NCBI GenBank assembly: GCA_028287115.1
Contig: JAQBQF010000209.1
Coordinates: 1 to 58,446 of the forward strand
Source of the DNA: Myxococcales bacterium
Lineage (GTDB): Bacteria > Myxococcota_A > Polyangia > Haliangiales > Haliangiaceae
Length of the DNA stretch: 58,446 nucleotides
Reading direction: 5' to 3'
Shown: positions 8,733 to 17,308 of the stretch, in pieces
Layout: every line of letters begins with the position of its first letter
Position numbering within the stretch: the stretch's first letter is position 1
Made by a program: the position numbers and the translations under genes
Notes under the pieces: generated by a model
What the model saw: the letters and a program-made list of their open reading frames with translations, nothing else
What the model was told of the DNA's origin: nothing
Databases searched by the model: none

Positions 8733-9665
8733 ATGCGAACGCTGAGCTCAAGTGCTGCTGTAGAGGGTCCGGTGATTTCACGCACGCGTTCCGCCACGAT
8801 GAGCGGGACCGCGTCGAAGGTCGGGACGTTGCTCGTGCAAGGTCCGCATCGCAAGGGCATCGTGACGTCGGTCTCGCAGGTCTTGAACGGCCATGGCGCG
8901 ACGATCCTCGATTCGAATCACTACAGCGACGCGCCTGCGAAGCTGTTCTTTCAACGTCTGCAGTTCGACGTGTCAACGCTCGCGACCGATCGCGTGACGC
9001 TCGAGAAGGAGTTTCGCGAGATCTGCGAGAACGCGGGCATGTCGTGGCGCGTGTGGTACGCCGACCGAGCGAAGCGCGTCGCGATCCTGACGTCGAAGCA
9101 AGATCACTGTCTCTACGATCTGCTGATCCGCCATCGCAACCGCGAGCTCGCGTGCGACATCAGCATGGTGATCTCGAATCACCCGGACGCCGGTCCGATC
9201 GCGCGCCACTTCAACGTGCCGTTTCATCACCTGCCGGTGACCACCGATACCAAGGCGCGCCAGGAAGCGGCAGCGGCGGAGCTGATCGATCGCGCGGGTG
9301 TCGATCTGATCGTGCTCGCGCGCTACATGCAGATCTTGTCGCCCGCGTTCGTGACGCGCTATCCGATGCGAATCATCAACATTCACCACTCGTTCTTGCC
9401 CGCGTTCGTCGGCGGAAACGCCTATCGTCAGGCGCACGAAAAGGGCGTCAAGATGATCGGCGCGACCAGCCACTACGTGACCGCCGAGCTCGATCAGGGT
9501 CCGATCATCGAGCAGTCGACCGTGCGCTGCGCACACCGCGACTCGGTCGAAGACCTGACGCGCAAAGGCCGCGATCTCGAGAAGCAAGTCCTTGCTCAAG
9601 CGGTGCGCTGGCATGTCGAAGATCGCGTGCTCGTCTACAGCGGCAAGACCGTCGTCTTCGATTAG
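8733..9665 (+). CDS. purU: Formyltetrahydrofolate deformylase
   Basis: PurU hydrolyses 10-formyl-THF to THF and formate, balancing one-carbon pools and supplying formate to purine synthesis. The 310-aa product has an N-terminal ACT-like domain (GTLLVQGPHRKGIVTSVSQV) and a formyltransferase domain with the catalytic Asn and His in IINIHHSFLPAF, GATSHYV, and Asp in ELDQGPIIEQ. The ATG at 8733 is preceded by AGAGG with 5-bp spacing; the ATG at 8799 would give a 288-aa protein closer to the usual family length but has no clear ribosome-binding site. Either start keeps both domains. Confidence 0.95.
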   Translation: MRTLSSSAAVEGPVISRTRSATMSGTASKVGTLLVQGPHRKGIVTSVSQVLNGHGATILDSNHYSDAPAKLFFQRLQFDVSTLATDRVTLEKEFREICENAGMSWRVWYADRAKRVAILTSKQDHCLYDLLIRHRNRELACDISMVISNHPDAGPIARHFNVPFHHLPVTTDTKARQEAAAAELIDRAGVDLIVLARYMQILSPAFVTRYPMRIINIHHSFLPAFVGGNAYRQAHEKGVKMIGATSHYVTAELDQGPIIEQSTVRCAHRDSVEDLTRKGRDLEKQVLAQAVRWHVEDRVLVYSGKTVVFD

Positions 9666-9791
9666 CGCCCCTGCTGCAAATGCTGACGGGTGGGGTGGGA
9701 ACGAGATGATCTGTCACGGCGAGCGCTCGTGCCCGCTCAGCGTCGTCGTGATGGAGCTGACCGGGCATGATCGTTGCTCGTTCACGCTTCC

Positions 9792-10112
9792 ATGAAGCGC
9801 AGGACGAAGTTGGTTGCCTGGGGATCACTCGCGACGGGCGCGGTCATCATCACGAGCTGGCTGCGACGGCGGCGTTCGTTCGAAGAGCGGGTCACGACCG
9901 AATTTGCCGCGGTCGATGTCGGCGATTTCGGCGTGAGCCCGGGCGGCGAGATCGCCGACAGCGTGACGCACGCGGGCATCGCGGACGTCGATCCTCAGCC
10001 GTTGGCGCAGGTCGCCGGCGAGGGAATCGACCCCGACGCCGTCGAGGCCGCTCATCACGAGCTGCCGGATCTCCGGGAGCGCCTCCCGCAACCCGGCAAG
10101 AACCTGCCGTAG
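9792..10112 (+). CDS. Small single-pass membrane hypothetical protein
   Basis: A 106-aa protein from ATG 9792 (an in-frame upstream start at 9774 adds six residues). The N-terminus MKRRTKLVAWGSLATGAVIITSW.. gives a basic n-region and one hydrophobic segment (about residues 7-23) followed by RRRR, so the roughly 80-residue acidic remainder probably faces the cytoplasm. No cysteines and no recognised domain. It lies 126 bp downstream of purU and converges on the spermidine-synthase-like gene. Confidence 0.55.
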   Translation: MKRRTKLVAWGSLATGAVIITSWLRRRRSFEERVTTEFAAVDVGDFGVSPGGEIADSVTHAGIADVDPQPLAQVAGEGIDPDAVEAAHHELPDLRERLPQPGKNLP

Positions 10113-10130
10113 CGTTAGAGCGTGACGAAC

Positions 10131-10159
10131 TGCCACGCGCACGTCGTGGTCACGTGGCA
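10131..10159. terminator. Possible bidirectional terminator hairpin
   Basis: TGCCACG at 10131-10137 pairs with CGTGGCA at 10153-10159, with a 15-nt loop, in the 48-bp gap between two convergent genes. It is followed by only ATT on the plus side, so it is not a strong intrinsic terminator by sequence alone. Confidence 0.35.
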
Positions 10160-10160
10160 A

Positions 10161-10814
10161 TTACCGCGCGCGGCCGACGTAGACGATGTGGCTGCGGCTG
10201 CTTCCGCTGCGGTCCGTCGTGACCTCGAAGCCCGCGGCTGCGAAGCGCTTCGCGAAGGCCGCATCGGGCTCCTCGGACCACACGGCGAGAATGCCCTTGG
10301 CGACCAGCGCGGCTCGGCTGCGCGTCAGTGCCTCACGTCCGTAGAACGGATCCTCGGGCCGCTGCGTGACCTCGTGCGGGCCTTCGTAGAGATCGAGCAT
10401 GATCGCGTCGTAGTGGCCGCGCGGGGCTTTCGCGATCACGCGCGCGACATCGTCGATCACGACGCGGACCCGCGGATCGAGCACCGCGCCGTTCGTCAGC
10501 ACCGCGAGCGGCCCGCGATTCCATTCCTCGACAACGGGGTTGAGCTCCGCGACGACGACCTCGGCCTTCGGTGGCAGCGCGTCGAGCGCGGCGCGCAACG
10601 TGTACGCCATCCCGAGCCCGCCGATCAGCACGCGAGGCTTCGGCGTGACGAGTGGCTTGCACGCGAGCGTCGCGAGTGCCTGCTCGGACTTGCGCTCGGT
10701 GCTCGTCATGAGCACGCGGCCGTCGATCACGATCAGAAACTCGCGATCGCGTTGCCGCAGTTGCAGCACGCCTTCGTCCGTCGTCACGGTCGCGAGCGTC
10801 TTCCAAGGCTTCAT
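10161..10814 (-). CDS. Spermidine synthase-like methyltransferase-fold protein
   Basis: A 217-aa protein with the SpeE-like Rossmann core: LIGGLGMAYTLRAALD (motif I), VVVAELNPVVEEWNRG (acidic strand-2 residue), DPRVRVVIDDV (motif II), and GHYDAIMLDLYEGP (motif IV region). The N-terminus keeps the short beta segment (LQLRQRDREFLIVIDGRVLMTS) typical of spermidine-synthase relatives. True spermidine synthases have about 280 residues and a GGGDG glycine loop; here the loop is GGLGMAY, so aminopropyl transfer is uncertain and a related small-molecule transfer is possible. Divergent from recQ, with a 156-bp gap in which I see no clear operator. Confidence 0.8.
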   Translation of the reverse strand: MKPWKTLATVTTDEGVLQLRQRDREFLIVIDGRVLMTSTERKSEQALATLACKPLVTPKPRVLIGGLGMAYTLRAALDALPPKAEVVVAELNPVVEEWNRGPLAVLTNGAVLDPRVRVVIDDVARVIAKAPRGHYDAIMLDLYEGPHEVTQRPEDPFYGREALTRSRAALVAKGILAVWSEEPDAAFAKRFAAAGFEVTTDRSGSSRSHIVYVGRAR

Positions 10815-10970
10815 CGGCGGCGAGGCAGTGTAGCGCTACGCGGACCCGCGCACGTCGGGCGTGACGCCATGCCGACCGGAAGCGCGCTGAAACCCGGCCA
10901 GAGACTGGGGCGGCCCCCACCAGGCGTATCGGCTTCGACCGATCTCAGACCCCCATGCTAACGAGGGTGG

Positions 10971-12785
10971 ATGATCGACCGGACCCGCGAAGCGCACGCC
11001 ATCTTGCGCGCCGTGTTCGGGCATTCCGAGTTTCGCGGCGGCCAACGCGAAGCGATCGAGGCGGTCCTCGATCGGCGTGACGCGGTCGTGTTGTTGCCGA
11101 CCGGCGCGGGCAAGTCCTCGTGTTACCAGGTCCCGGCGGTCGCGTTCGCGCAGCGCGGCCTCGGCACGACGATCGTGATCTCGCCGCTGATCGCCCTCAT
11201 GAACGATCAAGTGAGCGGCCTTGTCGGTCGCGGCATCGCAGCGGCGGCGATCCACAGCCATCAAGAAGATGACGAGCAGCGCGCCGTGATCGGCAGGCTC
11301 TTGCGCGGCGAGCTCGTCGTGCTCTATGTCTCGCCCGAACGAGCGACGCTCGATAGCTTCAAGCGGCTGATCGCGCGCACGCGGATCGCGATGTTCGCGA
11401 TCGACGAGGCGCACTGCGTGAGCCAATGGGGGCACGACTTCCGCCCCGAGTACATGCGACTCGCAGAGCTCCGCGAGGTCGTCGACGTCCCGGTGATCGC
11501 GCTCACCGCAACGGCGACGCCGCGCGTGATGGCCGAGATCGTGCGTTCGCTCGGGTTGCGTGAGCCCGCGATCGTCCGCGGCGACTTTCGCCGGCCGAAC
11601 CTCGCGTTCGACGTGCAACATCATCGCGGCGACGAGACGCGGCTCGAGGCGACGATCGAGGCGCTCGATCAGGCCGGGCTCCGGGGTCTCGCCAAGCCGG
11701 GTCGCGGCATCATCTATTGCAGCACGCGCAAGAAGACCGAGAGCGTCGCCGATGGCCTCAAGAGCGCAGGATTCTCGGTCGGCTACTATCACGCGGGCCG
11801 CACGGCGTTAGCGCGCGAGCGCGCCCAGCACGCCTTCGCGATGGGCAAGACGCGGATCCTCGTCGCGACCAGCGCCTTCGGCATGGGCGTCGACTATCCG
11901 GACGTTCGCGCGATCGTGCACTTTCAGGCGCCCGGCAGCCTCGAGGCGTACTACCAGGAAGCCGGTCGGGCGGGCCGTGATGGGCTCGCGGGCCGTTGCC
12001 TGTTGCTGTTCGGCCAAGCGGATCTGATGACGCAGCGCAGGCTCCATCAGGATGAAGGATCGCAACGCTCGGAAGACGCCTTGGTCGCACTCGAGCGCTA
12101 CGCGAATGCGTCGACGTGCCGGCAGCGGATCTTGTGCGCGCACTTCACGGGCGTCGCTGATGAATTCGCGTGCGGAACCTGCGATACGTGCGTCGAGCCA
12201 GATCGGCCGCGGCCGGCCGCGCGCGATGCGTATCGCGACGCACCGATCGCGACGCTCGGTGGCGCCGAGCAGCAGCTGATCATCGAGGCGGTACGCTCGG
12301 TACATCGCAAGGTCGGCAAGGGCAACCTCGCGAAGGCGCTGCGCGGCAGCAAGTCGAAGTCCGTCGTCGCGCACGGCCTCGTGCACATTCCGCAGTACGG
12401 CGCGCTCAGCGAAGTCACCGAAGCGGCGATCGGCGCCACGATCGATCAGCTGATCAAGGAGCGCCGGCTCGTTCGGAAAGGCCGCAAATATCCGACCGTC
12501 GCGTTGCCGGGTGCGGTGAGCCCGCGGCGGATGCCGCGCAATCGATCCGCAGGCTCGCGCACGGGCAGCGTGATCCTCGAGCTCGACTCGTATCGCAAGC
12601 GCATGGCGCGCCAGCTCAAGTGGAAGGCGTACATGGTGCTTCAGCACGGCGTGATCACCGCGATCGACAAGGCGCGCCCGACCTCGAAAGACGCGCTCGC
12701 GCGCATCCCGGGCCTCGGCCCGTCGAAGATCGCGCGCTTCGGTGACGACATCCTCGCGGTCGTGCGGCGTCACGCGCAGACGTAG
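10971..12785 (+). CDS. recQ: ATP-dependent DNA helicase RecQ
   Basis: A 604-aa RecQ-family 3'-5' helicase for recombination and fork repair. Visible: motif 0 FRGGQREAIEAVL (21-33), Walker A PTGAGKSS (43-50), DEAH at 145-148 inside AIDEAHCVSQWGHDFRPEY (the RecQ aromatic-rich loop), TATATPRV (motif III), motif V ATSAFGMGVDYPDVR, motif VI QEAGRAGRDG, the Zn-binding cysteines in CRQRILCAHFTG and CGTCDTC, a winged-helix segment, and a C-terminal HRDC-like helical domain (KWKAYMVLQHG to ARIPGLGPSKIARFG). Length and domain order match canonical RecQ. Confidence 0.96.
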   Translation: MIDRTREAHAILRAVFGHSEFRGGQREAIEAVLDRRDAVVLLPTGAGKSSCYQVPAVAFAQRGLGTTIVISPLIALMNDQVSGLVGRGIAAAAIHSHQEDDEQRAVIGRLLRGELVVLYVSPERATLDSFKRLIARTRIAMFAIDEAHCVSQWGHDFRPEYMRLAELREVVDVPVIALTATATPRVMAEIVRSLGLREPAIVRGDFRRPNLAFDVQHHRGDETRLEATIEALDQAGLRGLAKPGRGIIYCSTRKKTESVADGLKSAGFSVGYYHAGRTALARERAQHAFAMGKTRILVATSAFGMGVDYPDVRAIVHFQAPGSLEAYYQEAGRAGRDGLAGRCLLLFGQADLMTQRRLHQDEGSQRSEDALVALERYANASTCRQRILCAHFTGVADEFACGTCDTCVEPDRPRPAARDAYRDAPIATLGGAEQQLIIEAVRSVHRKVGKGNLAKALRGSKSKSVVAHGLVHIPQYGALSEVTEAAIGATIDQLIKERRLVRKGRKYPTVALPGAVSPRRMPRNRSAGSRTGSVILELDSYRKRMARQLKWKAYMVLQHGVITAIDKARPTSKDALARIPGLGPSKIARFGDDILAVVRRHAQT

Positions 12786-13011
12786 TTAGCCGTACGTCGA
12801 ATGTTCCCAGCGCTCGAGATCGAAGAAGGTGCGCCAACGCCCGACGCCTCGTCCCACCTGGGACTGCGCGGCGCGTTCAACCGGGTTGCCGATCCTTCTC
12901 AGCTACTACTCGGGTTCCGCTTCCACGGCTTCACGCAACCGTAGATCGAACGGACGTCCGTCTTCGTCTCGCCGTCGGCCTTCAGGCTCGCTGTTTGCAC
13001 CAATTGCGCGC

Positions 13012-13803
13012 ATGGCGACCAGGCCTCGCGAACACGACGAAGTACCCGACGGCTCCGTCACGCGCTCGCACGTCGGAGTACGCGAGCAACTTGGAGAGGT
13101 CCTCGGCGAGGTCGCGGCGCCGATCGTCGCGGCGATCACGCGTGCCCGGCGTGCGCGCATGTTTCACCCGGAAGGCCTGACGTTCGCGGCGAGGGCAGAA
13201 GCAATCCCGAGCGAGACCTTCGGAGAACTCGGATCACGACTCGATGGGCGCGTTCTCGCGCGTTGTTCGCCTGCGCTATCTCGGCGCGGGCGCGAGACGC
13301 TCGATGTGCTGGGAATCGCGTTGCGGTTCCGGCGAGGGCAGGGGACGGTTCTCGACGAACTGGCAGAGCCCGGCGATCAGGATTTGCTGTTCGCGACGAT
13401 CCTCAGCCCTTTCACCATGCCGCTTTCGCTGCTCACGACCGATGCGAGTGATTATCTGAAAAACGAGTATCCGGCGGTGTCGCCGTTCGAGGTAGGTCGA
13501 TATCGAGTCAAGCTGCGACTGCGCCCGATCCGCGCGATGCATCCGATCCTCGATTCGCGAGATCATCGCTTACGCGCCGCGGTCGCCGGAGGTCGCGCGA
13601 GTTGGCGGCTCGACGCGCGCCAGACGTTGACGCGATCGTGGCAGCCGATCGCACGGATCTCGTTCGAGCGGCTCCTCGACCTCGATCAAGATGCGCTGCG
13701 CTTCGATCCATTCCGGGCCGGAGCTGGCTTCGTGCCCGTCGGTGTCGTCCAAACGATGCGGCGCGCGGTGTATGCGGCCGGCCAGCGAGCTCGCGCCAGC
13801 TAG
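13012..13803 (+). CDS. Catalase-fold-like hypothetical protein
   Basis: A 263-aa protein from ATG 13012 (the frame is open further upstream, but that stretch is low-complexity RRP/S-rich and looks non-coding). The middle resembles the beta-barrel core of catalase-related proteins: RMFHPEGLTFAARAEAIPSE, VLARCSPALSRRG, DVLGIALRFRRGQG, a Phe/Tyr-rich segment, and C-terminal FDPFRAGAGFVPVGVVQTMRRAVY. A His is present at the position expected for the catalytic His of catalase, but the proximal Tyr motif of the haem ligand is not seen. Relationship to the SrpA/catalase superfamily is a weak-similarity inference. Its stop shares the sequence CTAG with the stop of the convergent gene. Confidence 0.6.
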   Translation: MATRPREHDEVPDGSVTRSHVGVREQLGEVLGEVAAPIVAAITRARRARMFHPEGLTFAARAEAIPSETFGELGSRLDGRVLARCSPALSRRGRETLDVLGIALRFRRGQGTVLDELAEPGDQDLLFATILSPFTMPLSLLTTDASDYLKNEYPAVSPFEVGRYRVKLRLRPIRAMHPILDSRDHRLRAAVAGGRASWRLDARQTLTRSWQPIARISFERLLDLDQDALRFDPFRAGAGFVPVGVVQTMRRAVYAAGQRARAS

Positions 13804-14477
13804 CGCGGCTTCTGCGCGAGCCGCTTCGTCGTGCCGTCGGTCAGCTTGACGTCGATCCACTTGTCGCCTGCGACCGTGACGACGAGGTCGCCGAATTTCG
13901 GATGCGTGAGCTGCTGGCCGACCGCGAAGTTGCCGCTCGCGGCATACGGGACCGGTTGCGAGCTGGTGGGCGCCGCGGCCGTCGGTGCCGGCGCGAGCAC
14001 GCGGCGCAACACCGCGAGCAACGCTCGGCGCTGCTCGGGGCCTTTGTGATATTCGGCGACCAGCGCGACGCGCGCGAGCAGCTCTTCTTCGATCGCGACG
14101 AACGCATCCCAGATGTGCGCGTTGTCCTTGGCGCCGACGGCCCATGCGACGGCGCGAGCGGCTTCAGGAATCCGGTGATCGGTTCCGAAGGTCTCGTTGC
14201 GCGCGGCGGTGCAATCTTTGCCCGCGACCTTGGCTTGCGCGATCGCTTCGGGAGACCTCGTCGCGATCCAAGCTTCGGTCGCCTCGAGCGCGAGCTGCGG
14301 CCTGCGGTCCTCGATCCGTTTGCTCTCCCACTCCGGCAAGATCAACACGCGCGTCGCTTCGATCGCGGCACGCAGGAGCTGATCTCGCTCGACTTCGTCG
14401 AGGTTGGCAGCCCACGCAGTCGGGGAGAGGCAGTCGACCTTGAGGGCCGCCAGGCGATCAAGGCGTTCGAGGATCAC
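13800..14477 (-). CDS. Hypothetical protein with helical N-terminus and CarD/Tudor-like C-terminus
   Basis: A 225-aa protein. Residues 1-160 are helical and Ala-rich, with RIPEAARAVAWAVGAKDN-type helices loosely like bacterial immunity-protein folds. After a Pro/Ala/Ser linker, residues 185-225 read GQQLTHPKFGDLVVTV-(x)-KWIDVKLTDGTTKRL, a small beta-barrel of the CarD/Tudor type common at the ends of myxobacterial proteins. Such barrels bind protein or nucleic acid. Function unknown. Its promoter region (14478 onward) carries direct repeats listed separately. Confidence 0.65.
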   Translation of the reverse strand: MILERLDRLAALKVDCLSPTAWAANLDEVERDQLLRAAIEATRVLILPEWESKRIEDRRPQLALEATEAWIATRSPEAIAQAKVAGKDCTAARNETFGTDHRIPEAARAVAWAVGAKDNAHIWDAFVAIEEELLARVALVAEYHKGPEQRRALLAVLRRVLAPAPTAAAPTSSQPVPYAASGNFAVGQQLTHPKFGDLVVTVAGDKWIDVKLTDGTTKRLAQKPR

Positions 14478-14507
14478 GATGGGGACAATTTACACGAAGC
14501 CGGGGTG

Positions 14508-14549
14508 GTTAGCGCGTGACGGGGTGTTAGCGCGTGAAGATGTTAGCGA
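14508..14549. promoter_or_regulatory. Direct repeats GTTAGCGCGTGA upstream of the minus-strand gene starting at 14477
   Basis: GTTAGCGCGTGA occurs at 14508-14519 and again at 14526-14537 (18-bp spacing). A shorter copy, GTTAGCGA, lies at 14542-14549. They lie 30-70 bp upstream of the start of the minus-strand hypothetical gene. Helical-turn-like spacing suggests a repeated operator, but no cognate regulator is identified. The rest of the 247-bp gap (14478-14724) shows nothing recognisable. Confidence 0.4.
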
Positions 14550-14724
14550 TCGAGCCGGACGACCAAGCGGCTTGGGAGGAGCGAACCTGCGCAGTGGGTC
14601 TGAGGGGTAGAGTGGCGCGATCGCAGTCTCGAGCGCCGTGAATTCCACGATCGGTGGACCCGGCACGGCCTGGCCTCCGTAGGTCGATTTCGGGCAATGC
14701 ACGGCCGCGAAAAAATCGATCTGC

Positions 14725-17187
14725 CTAGTGGAGCTTGGCGAGCGTGTCTCGCGTCTCGTCGGCCGCGTCCTTCCACTTTGGATTCGATGAATCGATCGCG
14801 TTCAGCTTGTCCCAGATCGCGATCGCTGCCTCGAGCGGCGGCCGCGCTCCCTTCGTGTCGCCCATCGCCCGCAGTTGCTCACCGAGCATGTGATAGGCGT
14901 GCGCGAGTTGGTGCTGGACCCGGACGTCTCGCGGTGACTTCGCAGCGAAAGGCTCGCGAATGGCGACCGCGCGGCGATATGCTTCGAGTGCGCTGGTGGG
15001 TTCGCGATCGGACAGTGCGTCCCCGAGTTTTACCAGCGCTTTCGAGAGTTGCTGGGCCGAGTCGGCGTTCGTCGGATCCGTCGCGACGCACTGGTCTTCG
15101 AGCACGACCGACCTCCTGAACGCGGCTATCGCGCGCGGGGTCTCATGCAGGTGGTCCAGCTCGTCACCGATGCCGATCTCGTCGGCCGCGAGATCGGAGA
15201 GATAGACCCCGTTCTTCGGATCTCCGGCGAGTAGTGTTTCGTCGAGTGCTAGCGCCGAGCGGAATTCGGCAAGCGCGCCGACATGATCGGGCTGCGATTG
15301 CAGGAGCCCGCCGAGGTGAGTATGTGCGAGAGCGAGGTCGTGTTGGTATTGGGGATTCTCCGGCGAGTCTTTCGCAAGCGCGCTCAGGATCGCGACCATG
15401 GACCGGTATTGGCCGAGCGCATCTTCTGTTTGCCCCTGCTGGACCAGTAACAGCCCGATACGCTCGTGAGCGACTGCGAGATCGCGCTGCTCGAGCTTAT
15501 CGTTGGGTGCGGCCATCGCCATCTGTTCGGCGAGCTGGAGATCGATCCGATACTCGACGAGGGCCCCGCTCAGATCGTCGCTTTGCCGCAGCATGTCCCC
15601 GATCCGTTCGTGGACGTCCTGCAAGATATGAACGTGTCGAGGCGTGGCACTCTCGCGGACGGCGAGCTCGCAGATCGGCAGCGCGGTCCGAAATTGCAGG
15701 AGCGCACCCGCGTGGTCTCCTTGTTGTGCGAGACCGCGTCCGAGATTGACATGCGTTTCGATCACGACATTGCGCGCTCGGTCGTCGGTCAGCGCGAGGT
15801 TCTCGACGAGCCCTAGCGCGGCGCGAAACTCTCGCACTGCGCCAGCCGCATCGCCTCTCGCGAGCAGTGCATCACCGAAGCCGTCGTGGATTCCGGCGCG
15901 GCGTTCGCGCTCGAGACTGCCGGTGCCGATCGGCCGGCCGGCGTAGTAGGCGCTGACCTTCTGCATCGCGTCGCTGAACATGTCCGCGTGTCCCGCCGAG
16001 AGGAGCCTGCCCCGCAGGTCCCACAGGATGAAGTCGAGCAGATCCTCGGCTTGACCGCGATTGTGCTCGGCGAGCTCGCGCTGTACCTCGGCAACCCCAC
16101 GCGCGGAGACGATCCGGTACACGCTGACACCGGCGACGCCGAGCAGCGCCGCCATCGCGATCACCGCAACGCCAACGGGTGCGCGATGCCGTCGCAACCA
16201 ACGCTTGACCAGGTCCCGCGTCGAATAGCGGTATGCCCCGACGAGCCGTCCGGCATGGAAGGCGCGCAGATCATCTGCGAGCTCTCGTGCGCTCGGGTAG
16301 CGATCCTGTGGCCGGGGTGCCATCGCACGCCTCACGATCGCCAGCAGGTCCGGTGCTATTCCTGGCTGCAGCTGCTCGACATCGGGTGGCGGTCCGCGCT
16401 TCACCGCGGCGACGACGTCGGTACTCGCTCCCTCGTAGGGCGGCTTGCCGGCGAGCACGTGATAGAGGATCGCTCCGATCGCGTAGACGTCGGCGCGCTC
16501 ATCGGTGACGAGTCCGGCGGCTTGTTCCGGCGGCATGTACATCGGCGTTCCGAGCACGGCGCCGAGCTCGGTCTGCGCAGAAACCGCTGTTTGGCTGATG
16601 CTCGCGGTGGACGCGCGCGACGAGTCGAGCTGCTTCGCGAGTCCCCAGTCGATGACGACGGTCTCGCCGAATTCACCGACCATCACGTTTTGTGGCTTGA
16701 GGTCGCGGTGGATGACGCGTTGCTGATGAGCGTATGCGAGTGCGTCGGCGACGGCGATCACATGCGGGACGAGGGCCAAGCGCTGTTCGAGCGTGGAGCA
16801 TTTCGCGATCTTCTCGTCGAGGGAGCGCCCGGGCACCAACCTCATCGCGTAGAACAACTCGCCGGAGGGCCACTGACCAGCCTCGTGAATCGTGACGATC
16901 GATGGATGTTCGAGCCGCGCGGTCAGCAAGATCTCGCGCTCGAACCGAGCGATGAAGTCGGCGCTCTGACCGCGCATCTCTTTGATCGCGACCGTACGTT
17001 GCAGTCTGCGATCGAACGCCGTGACGATCTTCCCCATGCCGCCCCTGGCAAGCTCCTTGCGGCTGGTATAGCGATCGGCATCGACGATCTTGAGGTCGGT
17101 GACCCCGATCGCGGGCGAGCTGGCTGGTTGCGTCGCGTCCGATGCAACGAGCGTTGATGCCGCGGCTTCGTTGGAGTCGTCTTCCAT
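14725..17187 (-). CDS. Ser/Thr protein kinase with transmembrane segment and TPR sensor domain
   Basis: An 820-aa protein from ATG 17187; an earlier in-frame start at 17340 would overlap the divergent gene, so it was not used. The kinase (about 40-310) has LARGGMGKIV, K69, HRDLKPQN (160-167), an unusual DWG in place of DFG (180-182), and GTPMYMPPEQ. A single membrane segment at about 336-359 (APVGVAVIAMAALLGVAGVSVY) follows a basic stretch. The C-terminal 430 residues are consecutive TPR-like helices (for example DVHERIGDMLRQSDDLSGAL and DALGQYRSMVAILSAL). This membrane-anchored kinase-TPR layout is very common in Myxococcota. Divergent from the RmlD-like gene. Confidence 0.92.
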   Translation of the reverse strand: MEDDSNEAAASTLVASDATQPASSPAIGVTDLKIVDADRYTSRKELARGGMGKIVTAFDRRLQRTVAIKEMRGQSADFIARFEREILLTARLEHPSIVTIHEAGQWPSGELFYAMRLVPGRSLDEKIAKCSTLEQRLALVPHVIAVADALAYAHQQRVIHRDLKPQNVMVGEFGETVVIDWGLAKQLDSSRASTASISQTAVSAQTELGAVLGTPMYMPPEQAAGLVTDERADVYAIGAILYHVLAGKPPYEGASTDVVAAVKRGPPPDVEQLQPGIAPDLLAIVRRAMAPRPQDRYPSARELADDLRAFHAGRLVGAYRYSTRDLVKRWLRRHRAPVGVAVIAMAALLGVAGVSVYRIVSARGVAEVQRELAEHNRGQAEDLLDFILWDLRGRLLSAGHADMFSDAMQKVSAYYAGRPIGTGSLERERRAGIHDGFGDALLARGDAAGAVREFRAALGLVENLALTDDRARNVVIETHVNLGRGLAQQGDHAGALLQFRTALPICELAVRESATPRHVHILQDVHERIGDMLRQSDDLSGALVEYRIDLQLAEQMAMAAPNDKLEQRDLAVAHERIGLLLVQQGQTEDALGQYRSMVAILSALAKDSPENPQYQHDLALAHTHLGGLLQSQPDHVGALAEFRSALALDETLLAGDPKNGVYLSDLAADEIGIGDELDHLHETPRAIAAFRRSVVLEDQCVATDPTNADSAQQLSKALVKLGDALSDREPTSALEAYRRAVAIREPFAAKSPRDVRVQHQLAHAYHMLGEQLRAMGDTKGARPPLEAAIAIWDKLNAIDSSNPKWKDAADETRDTLAKLH

Positions 17188-17308
17188 CGACCCCGACTCT
17201 GACACAGGAGTCGTGCGAGATGAGACCCAGGTTCGGGTAGCGCCGCGTGGAACCGATGCGCCCGCGATGATATCCAAACCGCGCGGCGTCGAGTAGGTTC
17301 GACCGACG

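Noticed and set aside
12786..13011. In-frame upstream extension of the catalase-like gene
   Set aside because: The added residues are RRPS-rich low complexity, and ATG 13012 gives a sensible N-terminus.
15886..17157. A 423-codon plus-strand frame opposite the second kinase
   Set aside because: It is the complement of a well-supported kinase domain and shows no protein family features.
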